Assembly: GCF_002222635.1 (NCBI RefSeq)
Contig: NZ_CP022415.1
Span: 1,550,001 to 1,614,000 of the forward strand
Reading direction: 5' to 3'
DNA length: 64,000 nt
Source of the DNA: Pseudosulfitobacter pseudonitzschiae
GTDB taxonomy: Bacteria > Pseudomonadota > Alphaproteobacteria > Rhodobacterales > Rhodobacteraceae
Under the pieces are notes generated by a model. That model ran no database searches and was not told the DNA's origin. It saw nothing but the letters and a program-made list of their open reading frames with translations. Shown piece by piece: positions 25,957 to 33,730 of this stretch. A program made the translations under genes and the position numbers. How positions within the stretch are numbered: position 1 is the first letter of the stretch; each line of letters opens with the position of its first letter.

Positions 25957-27278
25957 ACGCGACACTCAAAAACACCGGCCTGTTCGCGCTGGTCGCAGTG
26001 CTGATCATCGGAACCGGATTGTTGCAAAGCTGGAACTCGGCGCTGTTCATCCTGAACTTTGGCCTGATCAGCGCGATCATGGCCTTGGGGGTGAACCTGC
26101 AATGGGGGTTCGCGGGCCTGTTCAACGTGGGCATCATGGGGTTTGTGGCACTTGGCGGTCTGGCCACGGTGCTGGTGTCGATGCCGCCCACCACCGAAGC
26201 GTGGGCTGCGGGCGGCGGCAGTGTGATTGTTGCGCTGCTGATGGGCGCAGCGACGATTGTGGTGACCGCATTGGTGATCAAACGGATGCCTGCAGGCTGG
26301 GTGCGCACGGTTGTGGTTCTGGTGCTGCTGATTGGTGGCTTTTTCATCTATCGCTGGCTGTTCGATCCTGCCGTGGCGGCAATCGAAGCGGTTGATCCCG
26401 CATCAACCGGTTATTTGGGTGGCATCAACCCCGGTGGTGCCGCGTGGGGTTGGATGACGCTGCTGGCATGGCCCGTTGGCGGCGTTCTGGCGGCCGGGGT
26501 TGCGTGGATCATCGGCAAAACGGCACTTGGCCTGCGCAGCGATTATCTGGCCATTGCAACGCTGGGCATAGCCGAGATTATCATCGCCGTGCTGAAAAAC
26601 GAAGACTGGCTGAGCCGTGGCGTCAAGAACGTCATCGGTCTGCCCCGTCCCGCCCCCTACGAGATCGAGTTGCAAACCAATCCTGCTTTTCTCGACCGCG
26701 CGGCAAGCTTGGGGATGGATCCGGTGACCGCCTCGACGATTTGGGTCAAACTGGTTTATGCGGGCCTGTTCACGGTTGTTCTGGTGATCCTGTTCATTTT
26801 GGCACAGCGCGCATTGCACAGCCCTTGGGGCCGCATGATGCGTGCAATCCGCGACAACGAAGATGCCTCGGAGGCGATGGGCAAGGACGTGACTGCGCGA
26901 CATTTGCAGGTGTTCATTCTGGGCAGTGCGATCTGCGGCATTGCCGGTGCAATGATGACCACGCTGGACGGTCAGCTGACACCGGGCACCTACCAGCCAC
27001 TGCGCTTTACCTTTCTGATCTGGGTGATGGTGATTGTTGGTGGGTCGGGCAACAACCTTGGCGCGGTACTGGGCGGGTTCCTGATCTGGTTCCTTTGGGT
27101 GCAGGTCGAGCCGATGGGGCTGTTGCTGATGCAGGCAATTACGTCCGGCATGGCCGATGGCGCGCCGCTGAAGGAACATTTGATCGAGAGCGCTGCGCAT
27201 ATGCGGCTGTTGACGATGGGTCTGATCCTGTTGCTGGTCTTGCGGTTCAGCCCGCGCGGGTTGATCCCCGAACGGTAA
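25953..27278 (+). CDS. Branched-chain amino acid-type ABC permease, LivM-like
   Basis: Second membrane subunit, 441 residues, longer than typical LivM (about 320-425). N-terminal helices are followed by the family segment LGVNLQWGFAGLFNVGIMGFVALGG, then the extended region 70-180, then TALGLRSDYLAIATLGIAEI, the coupling loop SPWGRMMRAIRDNEDASEAMGKDV, and GGSGNNLGAVLGGFLIW. It overlaps the LivH-like gene by four bases. It completes the transporter, followed by a strong terminator. Confidence 0.92.
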   Translation: MNATLKNTGLFALVAVLIIGTGLLQSWNSALFILNFGLISAIMALGVNLQWGFAGLFNVGIMGFVALGGLATVLVSMPPTTEAWAAGGGSVIVALLMGAATIVVTALVIKRMPAGWVRTVVVLVLLIGGFFIYRWLFDPAVAAIEAVDPASTGYLGGINPGGAAWGWMTLLAWPVGGVLAAGVAWIIGKTALGLRSDYLAIATLGIAEIIIAVLKNEDWLSRGVKNVIGLPRPAPYEIELQTNPAFLDRAASLGMDPVTASTIWVKLVYAGLFTVVLVILFILAQRALHSPWGRMMRAIRDNEDASEAMGKDVTARHLQVFILGSAICGIAGAMMTTLDGQLTPGTYQPLRFTFLIWVMVIVGGSGNNLGAVLGGFLIWFLWVQVEPMGLLLMQAITSGMADGAPLKEHLIESAAHMRLLTMGLILLLVLRFSPRGLIPER

Positions 27279-27301
27279 GGCGCGACATGCACCGCAACAC
27301 C

Positions 27302-27333
27302 AAAAGGCCCGAACATTGTCGTTCGGGCCTTTT
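27302..27333 (+). terminator. Rho-independent terminator of ABC operon
   Basis: AAAAGGCCCGAAC / GTTCGGGCCTTTT with a 6-base loop, ending in T-rich sequence, 24 bp after the LivM-like stop. Confidence 0.85.
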
Positions 27334-27463
27334 GCTTTGAACACGCGCCACAAGGGCGGCATGGCGTGGATAGAGATCGTAACGGATTGCCATGATCGCC
27401 GACATCTGGCCTTCGCTTGATTTTGCTGACAAAGATCGCCGGACTCACAACACTGAAGATCCA

Positions 27464-28363
27464 ATGACACCCATCCAGACACCCCAGCGCGACAACCTGA
27501 TCGGCAGTCTTTTCATGATCGGATCGATGGGTGGTTTCGCTGTCGAAGACGCATTTATCAAAGCTGCGGCACAAAACCTGCCCGTGGGCCAAATTCTGAT
27601 CATCTTCGGCATGGGCGGTGCGCTGTGTTTTGCACTTCTGGCCCTTGCCAGCGGTGCCCCCCTGTTTCCACGCGCCGCCATGTCGCGCACCATGCGCATC
27701 CGCAGTCTGTTCGAGATGACGGGCCGTCTGTTTTATGTCCTTGCGATTGCGCTGACACCGCTGTCGTCGGCAACCGTCATCTTGCAGGCGACACCGCTGC
27801 TGGTGGTTGCAGGTGCGGCGCTGGTCTTTGGCGAACAGGTCGGGTGGCGCCGATGGAGCGCAATCATCATCGGCCTGATCGGCGTAATCATCATCGTACA
27901 GCCGGGCACCGACGGGTTCTCGGCGCTGTCGATTCTGGCCATCATCGGCCTGATCGGCTTTGCTGGCCGTGATCTTGCCAGCCGCGCGGCCCCCAGATCG
28001 CTGGGCACGGCAGTTCTGGGCTTTTACGGCTTTCTGGCGGTGATCGTTGCGGGCGTGGCATTTTCTCTGTGGCAAGCGGTGCCGTTCATCTGGCCCGATC
28101 CGGTTACAATGCTGTGGCTTGCGGGCTCTGTCGGTGCAGGTATCACCGCCTATTCCTTTTTGATGCGCGCCATGCGCACCGGAGAGGTGTCAGCCGTTAC
28201 ACCTTTTCGCTATACGCGGTTGCTGTTCGGCATCGGGCTGGGCGTCTTTGTCTTTGGCGAAACGCCTACAACCGCCACCTTTGCCGGTGCCGGTTTGATC
28301 GTGCTGTCGGGCGCATTCATCATGTGGCGCGGCAAGAAAATTGCCGCGCCTACCGCCCCTTGA
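27464..28363 (+). CDS. DMT family (EamA) transporter
   Basis: A 299-residue inner-membrane protein with about ten hydrophobic helices in two EamA repeats (about 10-140 and 155-290). Motifs include [44 protein letters not shown] and [25 protein letters not shown]. The substrate is unknown; these often export metabolites. The ATG at 27464 is preferred because it puts the first helix at the N-terminus; an in-frame ATG at 27392 would add 24 polar residues. Its 3' end overlaps the convergent HerA-like gene by 14 bp. Confidence 0.85.
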   Translation: MTPIQTPQRDNLIGSLFMIGSMGGFAVEDAFIKAAAQNLPVGQILIIFGMGGALCFALLALASGAPLFPRAAMSRTMRIRSLFEMTGRLFYVLAIALTPLSSATVILQATPLLVVAGAALVFGEQVGWRRWSAIIIGLIGVIIIVQPGTDGFSALSILAIIGLIGFAGRDLASRAAPRSLGTAVLGFYGFLAVIVAGVAFSLWQAVPFIWPDPVTMLWLAGSVGAGITAYSFLMRAMRTGEVSAVTPFRYTRLLFGIGLGVFVFGETPTTATFAGAGLIVLSGAFIMWRGKKIAAPTAP

Positions 28364-29894
28364 ACAACCCGCCCAAGATGCCGCGCACGATGCGGCGGCC
28401 CGTTGTGCCCGTCAGTTCCTTGACCACCATCCTGGTCATTTGATCACCAAAACTGGTGGTGCTGCGCGTCGCCCGCGCGGTCGACCGCGTGACCCGCGTG
28501 CCGGAATAGCGCCGCCCCGCGTTAAAGTCGCGCACGGCGGGGTCTTCGGCCTCTTCCGCCTGCTCCTCGACCTTGGCGGCCTCGGCGGCGGCCTTGGTTG
28601 CGCGTTCCTTGAGGATTTCGAAGGCAGATGTCCGGTCCAGCGGCGTATCGTACTTTCCCGCCATCGGCGAGACGGCCATGACCCCTGCCCGCTCGTCCGG
28701 TGTGATTGGCCCCAGTTGCGACGAGGGCGGACGAACCAGCGTTCGTTCCACGATCCCCGGCACACCCTTTTTCTGCAACATCGAGGTCACTGCCTCACCC
28801 ACACCCACCTCACGGATGGCCTGTTCCGTATCAAAGGCGGGGTTCTCGCGGTAGGTCTCTGCGGCCATGCGCAGTTCCTTGCGATCCTTGGCGGTAAAGG
28901 CACGCAGGGCGTGTTGCACGCGGTTGCCCAACTGCCCAAGGATGTCGTCGGGTACGTCCGCAGGGTTCTGGGTGATAAAATAGACACCTACGCCCTTGGA
29001 CCGGATCAGGCGCGCGACTTGTTCGACCTTGTTGACCAATGCCTTGGGCGCGTCGTCAAACAGCAGGTGCGCCTCGTCAAAGAAAAACACCAGCTTGGGT
29101 TTGTCCGGATCGCCGACCTCAGGCAATTCTTCGAACAATTCGCTCAGCAGCCAAAGCAGGAAGGTCGCATAAAGCTTGGGCGACCCCATCAGTTGGTCCG
29201 AGGCCAGAATGTTCACCATGCCCCGCCCGTCCGCATCGCAGCGCATCAGGTCGGCCAGATCCAGCGCCGGTTCCCCGAACAACTTGGCGCCACCTTGGTT
29301 TTCCAACACCAGCAAACGCCGCTGAATGGCCCCGATCGACGCCGTAGACACGTTGCCATATCGCAAGGACAAATCTTTGGCGTTTTCACCGATCCAGACC
29401 AGCAACGCCTGCAAATCCTTAAGATCCAGCAGCGGCAGCCCCTCTTCATCGGCCAGACGGAAGGCGATGTTCAAAATGCCCTCTTGTGCCTCGCTCAGTT
29501 CCAGAAGCTGGCTTAGCAACAGCGGCCCCATCTCGGATACGGTGGTGCGCACGGGGTGGCCCTGTTCACCGAACAGATCCCAGAATGTGACCGGAAAGGC
29601 CGTATAGGAATAGTCGGCAAACCCGATCGTGGCCGCGCGTTCGGTAAATGGAACATGCAGCTTGTCATTGGCGCTGCCCGCTTTGGACAGACCGGACAAA
29701 TCCCCCTTAACGTCAGCCATAAAAACCGGTACGCCTGCGGCTGAGAATCCTTCGGCCAAAATTTGCAGCGTCACCGTTTTGCCGGTGCCCGTGGCCCCCG
29801 CAATCAGCCCGTGGCGATTGGCGTATTTCAGGCTTAGCCCTTGTTTGGTGCCATAATCCGGCCCGCCGCCGCCCACGAATACTGCGTCTTGCAT
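28350..29894 (-). CDS. HerA-like ATPase, DUF853 (YjgR) family
   Basis: A 514-residue P-loop ATPase of the HerA/FtsK superfamily. It has Walker [12 protein letters not shown] near residues 31-41, Walker [13 protein letters not shown] near 260, the arginine-finger region, and the YjgR-specific opening [21 protein letters not shown]. The C-terminus has an Ala/Glu-rich helix ([17 protein letters not shown]) followed by Arg/Thr-rich segments. The start at 29894 is set by AGGA 7 bases upstream. The cellular role of YjgR proteins is poorly known. It is monocistronic and convergent with the DMT gene. Confidence 0.88.
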   Translation of the reverse strand: MQDAVFVGGGGPDYGTKQGLSLKYANRHGLIAGATGTGKTVTLQILAEGFSAAGVPVFMADVKGDLSGLSKAGSANDKLHVPFTERAATIGFADYSYTAFPVTFWDLFGEQGHPVRTTVSEMGPLLLSQLLELSEAQEGILNIAFRLADEEGLPLLDLKDLQALLVWIGENAKDLSLRYGNVSTASIGAIQRRLLVLENQGGAKLFGEPALDLADLMRCDADGRGMVNILASDQLMGSPKLYATFLLWLLSELFEELPEVGDPDKPKLVFFFDEAHLLFDDAPKALVNKVEQVARLIRSKGVGVYFITQNPADVPDDILGQLGNRVQHALRAFTAKDRKELRMAAETYRENPAFDTEQAIREVGVGEAVTSMLQKKGVPGIVERTLVRPPSSQLGPITPDERAGVMAVSPMAGKYDTPLDRTSAFEILKERATKAAAEAAKVEEQAEEAEDPAVRDFNAGRRYSGTRVTRSTARATRSTTSFGDQMTRMVVKELTGTTGRRIVRGILGGLFKGR

Positions 29895-29974
29895 CTGTAT
29901 GTCCTGTTCCTTGCCGGTTCTGCACCTGGCAAAACCTGTCGTACCGACCATACTAACTTAACTTTTCAGGGCCA

Positions 29975-30066
29975 TAGTGATTTCCATTCCGCACCAAGAT
30001 GTCCTTCAGGTGTGGGGTAACTTCCTCCCTGTCAGACTGGTCGTGCCTTCGGGTGCGGCCTTTTTT
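29975..30066 (+). ncRNA. Candidate small RNA with anti-SD-like motif and UUCG terminator
   Basis: An intergenic stretch with a 7-bp hairpin (CCGCACC 29989-29995 / GGTGTGG 30009-30015), an unpaired CTTCCTCCC (30021-30029) complementary to a Shine-Dalgarno sequence, and a terminator stem GGTCGTGCC / GGTGCGGCC with TTCG loop and TTTTTT tail. No plausible ORF is present. The 5' end and promoter are not resolved. This is inference from structure only. Confidence 0.4.
30039..30066 (+). terminator. Intrinsic terminator with UUCG tetraloop
   Basis: Nine-pair stem (two or three G-U or wobble pairs) around TTCG, followed by six T. There is no annotated gene immediately upstream on this strand, which suggests an untranslated transcript. 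Confidence 0.7.
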
Positions 30067-30151
30067 GATAGAAAAACAGGCGAATCCCCTGCCCGCGACG
30101 GGAAATTTTGTTGAACCATCTACAATATGCGTTTCTGCGCTGATTTCCGGT

Positions 30152-30252
30152 TGACCGGTTATGTGTCATTGCCTAGGCTCTGATCAAAATAAGTCGGCCA
30201 GTCCGACGGGGAGAAATCATTTGAAAAGAGGGTCCTTGCGGATCCTCTTTTC
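30152..30252 (+). ncRNA. Candidate ~70-nt small RNA with promoter and terminator
   Basis: A promoter-like pair TTGACC - 17 bp - TAGGCT lies at 30152-30180. It is followed by a short hairpin GTCGG / CCGAC, a GGGGAGAAA stretch, and a near-perfect 12-bp terminator stem AAAAGAGGGTCC / GGATCCTCTTTT (30224-30251). Predicted transcript is roughly 30185-30252. No convincing ORF; a TTG-started 24-codon frame runs through the terminator and is less likely. Not tested. Confidence 0.4.
30224..30252 (+). terminator. Intrinsic terminator
   Basis: 12-bp stem with one G-U pair and TTGC loop ending in TTTT. It lies 130 bp before the IalB-family gene and does not follow any protein gene on this strand. Confidence 0.75.
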
Positions 30253-30382
30253 TATGTGTCACGATGTGATTGAAAAACGGCAGAAAACTGCCTGATTTCG
30301 CTACTTTTCATTTCAGCCACCCCTGACAGTGCCGCGCGCGCGTGCTAACTGAATCCCAAAGCAACCAAGTCTGGAAGTTAAG

Positions 30383-31018
30383 ATGTCATATACAATCAAA
30401 ACACTGGTGCTGACCGCCGCTCTGGCGATGAGCGCGCCCGTGGCTATTCTGGCGCAGGAGACGACCACCGAAGGCGAAACGCCCAATGTCGAAACCCAAT
30501 CCGGCAGCGCCTCTGAAATTGAATCGCAGCTGAGCCTTGGCGCTGATGCGGATGCCGATCCCGAACTGGGCAAACCCTATACCGCCGAGACGGTTGGTGC
30601 GTTTGAAATGCGCTGCATCAAGACAGAAGAAGAAAAAGACCCCTGCCAGATGTACCAGTTGCTGGACGATGGTGAGGGTGTTCCGGTTGCAGAATTCTCG
30701 CTTTTCCGTTTGCCTGAAGGTGGCAAAGCCGTTGCTGGGGCGACCCTTGTTGTACCGCTGGAAACCTCGTTGCCCGCACAGATGAAAATTTCGGTGGATG
30801 GCGGCCCTGCGCGGACCTACCCCTATGCGTTCTGTAATCCCGTTGGTTGCTACGCGCGCATCGGTCTGGTCGAGCAAGATGTGGCGGCTTTCCGTCGCGG
30901 TGCCAAAGCAACCATCACAATCGTGCCCGCATTGGCCCCCGATCAAAAGGTCGAACTGGACCTGTCGCTGAAGGGTTTCACTGACGGATTCGACAAAGCA
31001 TCGGTGATCGAACAATAA
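30383..31018 (+). CDS. Invasion-associated locus B (IalB) family protein, exported
   Basis: A 211-residue periplasmic protein. Signal peptide MSYTIKTLVLTAALAMSAPVAILAQ is followed by an acidic linker (ETTTEGETPNVETQSGS) and the IalB domain from about 70: FEMRCIKTEEEKDPCQMYQLL, LPLETSLPAQMKISVDGGP-like strand, and YAFCNPVGCYARIGL with paired cysteines likely forming disulfides. IalB-family proteins are widespread in alphaproteobacteria, including non-pathogens, so the name does not imply virulence. It is monocistronic with its own terminator. Confidence 0.9.
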   Translation: MSYTIKTLVLTAALAMSAPVAILAQETTTEGETPNVETQSGSASEIESQLSLGADADADPELGKPYTAETVGAFEMRCIKTEEEKDPCQMYQLLDDGEGVPVAEFSLFRLPEGGKAVAGATLVVPLETSLPAQMKISVDGGPARTYPYAFCNPVGCYARIGLVEQDVAAFRRGAKATITIVPALAPDQKVELDLSLKGFTDGFDKASVIEQ

Positions 31019-31042
31019 CTCTGCCGTTTATGGCATGAGCCA

Positions 31043-31075
31043 AGGCCGCGCCCCACATCGGGCGCGGCCTTTTTC
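31043..31075 (+). terminator. Rho-independent terminator of IalB-family gene
   Basis: AGGCCGCGCCC / GGGCGCGGCCT stem with 6-base loop followed by TTTT. It sits between the convergent IalB and ketoacyl synthase genes and may serve both. Confidence 0.85.
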
Positions 31076-31100
31076 ATTTGGTAGTAGGGGTTTGCCCTGC

Positions 31101-32312
31101 TCAGGCGAACTTGCGCAGGGCCAGTACTGCGTTCATGCCGCCAAAGGCAAAGGCATTGGACAAAGCCACATCGACCAACGCATCTCGGGCTTCGTTCGGA
31201 ACCACATCAAGAGCGCACTCGGGGTCCAGTTCTTCATAGCCGATGGTGGGTGCAATGACGCCGTCGCGCAGGGCCATTATGCAGGCCAGCAACTCTACCG
31301 CGCCGGTGCCGCCGATCAGGTGGCCGTGCATCGACTTGGTGGACGAAATCATCAGCTTGTCCGCGTGCGGGCCAAAGACATCCGCGACGGCAGCACATTC
31401 GGTTTTATCATTCGCCGCAGTTCCGGTGCCGTGGGCGTTGATATACCCCACCTCGTCCGCGTTAACCCGTGCATCGGCCAGCGCGCCCGCCATTGCACGC
31501 GCCGCACCATTCTTGGATGGCATCACAATGTCGCTGGCATCCGACGACATGGCAAAACCAGCCACTTCGCACAGTATCTCGACACCACGTTTACGGGCGT
31601 GTTCCATATCCTCAAAGACAAAAACGCCCGCGCCTTCGCCCTGCACCATGCCGTTACGGTTGGCGCTGAACGGGCGGCAGGCATCGCGCGACATCACGCG
31701 CAAACCTTCCCACGCCTTGACCCCGCCAAAGCACAGCATAGATTCAGAACCGCCGGTGATCATCGCCGGTGCCATACCCGTGCGCACCATCTGGAACGCT
31801 TGTGCCATCGCGTGATTGGACGACGCACAGGCCGTCGAGACAGTAAACGACGGCCCCTTGAGGTTGTGCTCGATGCTGACGTGGCTGGCCGCGGCGTTGT
31901 TCATCAGCTTGGGCACAACAAAGGGGTGAACGCGGTTCTTGCCCTCTTCGTAGACGCTGCGATAGTTGGCATCCCAAGTGCTGACCCCGCCCCCCGCTGT
32001 GCCCAGCACCACGCCGGATTTGGCGGACAATTCGCCACTGAAAATCAGACCGGACTGGCTGATCGCCTCTTTGGCGGCGGCCAGAGTGAATTGGGTGAAC
32101 CGGTCATACAGGCTCATTTGCTGGCGGTTATAAAGACCCTCGGCCTCGAAACCGCGCACCTGCCCGCCGATGCGGATGGCCAGACGGTCCACGTCCTGAA
32201 ACTCCAGCGGACCAATGCCACAGCGACCTTCACGCATGGCCTCCATCGTGTCGGCCACGTTGTGCCCCAGCGCGTTGACAGTGCCCGCGCCGGTGATGAC
32301 CACGCGTTTCAT
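31101..32312 (-). CDS. Beta-ketoacyl-ACP synthase (FabF/KAS II-like)
   Basis: Condensing enzyme of 403 residues with the Cys-His-His triad: STACASSNHAMA (Cys near 163), INAHGTGTAANDKTE, and KSMHGHLIGGTGAVE. The opening MKRVVITGAGTVNALGH is typical of FabF-type synthases. It overlaps the upstream ACP gene by four bases, and that ACP gene is next to lpxD, so it probably extends acyl chains on this dedicated ACP rather than doing bulk fatty acid synthesis. A role in lipid A acyl supply is inferred from context. Confidence 0.92.
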   Translation of the reverse strand: MKRVVITGAGTVNALGHNVADTMEAMREGRCGIGPLEFQDVDRLAIRIGGQVRGFEAEGLYNRQQMSLYDRFTQFTLAAAKEAISQSGLIFSGELSAKSGVVLGTAGGGVSTWDANYRSVYEEGKNRVHPFVVPKLMNNAAASHVSIEHNLKGPSFTVSTACASSNHAMAQAFQMVRTGMAPAMITGGSESMLCFGGVKAWEGLRVMSRDACRPFSANRNGMVQGEGAGVFVFEDMEHARKRGVEILCEVAGFAMSSDASDIVMPSKNGAARAMAGALADARVNADEVGYINAHGTGTAANDKTECAAVADVFGPHADKLMISSTKSMHGHLIGGTGAVELLACIMALRDGVIAPTIGYEELDPECALDVVPNEARDALVDVALSNAFAFGGMNAVLALRKFA

Positions 32313-32575
32313 ACGGCGTCCTTTTGCTCCGCCATCAGCTTTTCGATGCCAGAGACAATGGACGCTACGGTCGAGATGTCAAAATCGCTTTCGCTGGGAT
32401 CGTTGGCGTTGAAGGGCACCGAGATGTCGAATTCTTCCTCGATGGCGAAAATGCTCTCGACCAAACCCAAGCTGTCGATTCCCAGACTTTCCAACGTGCT
32501 GTCCATCGTCACATCCGATGGCTCAAGCACAGCCTGTTCAGCGATAATTGCGATAACCTTGTCCTTGACGCTCAT
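32309..32575 (-). CDS. Acyl carrier protein, dedicated (AcpXL-like context)
   Basis: An 88-residue ACP with the phosphopantetheine attachment Ser in LGIDSLGLVES near residue 37 and the helix IFAIEEEFDISVPF. It is acidic overall. The ATG at 32575 has GGGGGGA upstream. An insert-like DPSESDFD segment before the last helix distinguishes it from housekeeping AcpP. Placed between lpxD and a ketoacyl synthase gene, it resembles specialised ACPs for lipid A acyl chains, but the attribution to very-long-chain acids is not demonstrated. Confidence 0.88.
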   Translation of the reverse strand: MSVKDKVIAIIAEQAVLEPSDVTMDSTLESLGIDSLGLVESIFAIEEEFDISVPFNANDPSESDFDISTVASIVSGIEKLMAEQKDAV

Positions 32576-32613
32576 ATGGTCGTCCCCCCATTGGTCCACG
32601 GTTCGCGAAAGAC

Positions 32614-33705
32614 TTAGTCACTGTTGTCCGACTTGAAAACCGATTTTTGCAAAGCAGCGACATCGCGGAACAGGCGCGGCAGGCGGCGCAGTGCCTTATA
32701 GGTCTCTAGCTGGGTTTCCATTTTGGTCGCCGGATAGCCCAGCATCACGCGGCCCGCAGGCACCGAAGACAGAACCTTGGTGCCGCCGCCACAAATGACG
32801 CGGTCGCCGATGGTCAGGTTGTCGCCCACGCCGGTCTGGCCGCCCAGAACCACGTTGTTGCCCACCACGGTTGATCCGGCCACGGCAGAGGCCGCACACA
32901 GCAGCGTATCGTTGCCAATAACGCAGTTGTGGCCAACCTGAACCTGATTGTCGATCTTGGTGCCATTGCCGATGCGGGTGGCGCGGATCGTGCCACTGTC
33001 GATGGTCGAGTTTGCACCCAGTTCGACATCGTCACCGATGACGACAGCGCCCAGCGAATGGATGCGCGCATAGGCCTGCGGCTTGGCGTCATTGTCCGCC
33101 CCCAGCGAGGCGCGCGCTTGTTCGGCACCTGAAACTTCGGGCGTGACAAAAGAGAACCCGTCAGGGCCGACACGCCCCCCCGGCTGCGCGATAAAGCGGG
33201 CGCCGATCTGGCAATAGGCGCCGATGGTGACCTGTTCGCGCAAATAGGCTCCCGCGCCCAGCACCGCCTGCGTGCCGATGAAACACTGTGGACCGATCAC
33301 GCTGCCCGCACCGATTTTGGCCCCTGCCATAACGACACACAAAGGCCCGATGCTGACGTCCTGCGCAATTTCGGCTGTGTGGTCGATCACTGCACTGGAG
33401 TGGATACCGCTGCCAAAGCCCTGCCCGCGGTCCATCATCCGCGTCAGCCCCGACATGGCAAAGCGGGGCCGCAAAGGCACAATCGCCGCCTCAAGGCCCA
33501 ACGCCTGCCAGTCGGCACCCTGCCACAACACAGCGGCGCGTGCGCCGCCTTTGGACAGGCTTTCGGTGTATTTGGCAGAGGTGGCCATTGCCAGCTGGTC
33601 GGGTGTGGCCAAAGCAGGTTCATTCACACCCGAGATCAAAAGGTCAACGGCGCCAAAGGCTTCTGCCCCCAGCGCCGCTGCAATCTCTTTCACTGTATAA
33701 GGCAT
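32614..33705 (-). CDS. lpxD: UDP-3-O-(3-hydroxyacyl)glucosamine N-acyltransferase LpxD
   Basis: Third enzyme of lipid A synthesis, transferring a 3-hydroxyacyl chain from ACP to UDP-3-O-acyl-glucosamine. The 363 residues comprise an N-terminal uridine-binding domain (MPYTVKEIAAALGAEAFG) and a left-handed beta-helix of hexapeptides (about 105-320). Catalytic-region residues lie in QVQVGHNCVIG with the conserved His, and YPATKMETQLETYKALRRLPRL forms the C-terminal helix. The ATG at 33705 is preferred for its AGGGGA. It is upstream of the ACP and KAS genes on the same strand. Confidence 0.93.
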   Translation of the reverse strand: MPYTVKEIAAALGAEAFGAVDLLISGVNEPALATPDQLAMATSAKYTESLSKGGARAAVLWQGADWQALGLEAAIVPLRPRFAMSGLTRMMDRGQGFGSGIHSSAVIDHTAEIAQDVSIGPLCVVMAGAKIGAGSVIGPQCFIGTQAVLGAGAYLREQVTIGAYCQIGARFIAQPGGRVGPDGFSFVTPEVSGAEQARASLGADNDAKPQAYARIHSLGAVVIGDDVELGANSTIDSGTIRATRIGNGTKIDNQVQVGHNCVIGNDTLLCAASAVAGSTVVGNNVVLGGQTGVGDNLTIGDRVICGGGTKVLSSVPAGRVMLGYPATKMETQLETYKALRRLPRLFRDVAALQKSVFKSDNSD

Positions 33706-33730
33706 ATCATTTCCCCTTTTGGGGACTGAA

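Noticed and set aside
30222-30296. 24-codon TTG-started ORF preceded by GGGGAG before the IalB gene
   Set aside because: The frame runs through a strong terminator stem; translation is less likely than a non-coding role.
31035-32636. 533-codon open frame antisense to the KAS and ACP genes
   Set aside because: The opposite strand encodes recognised FabF-type and ACP proteins with all catalytic residues; this frame has no known domain.
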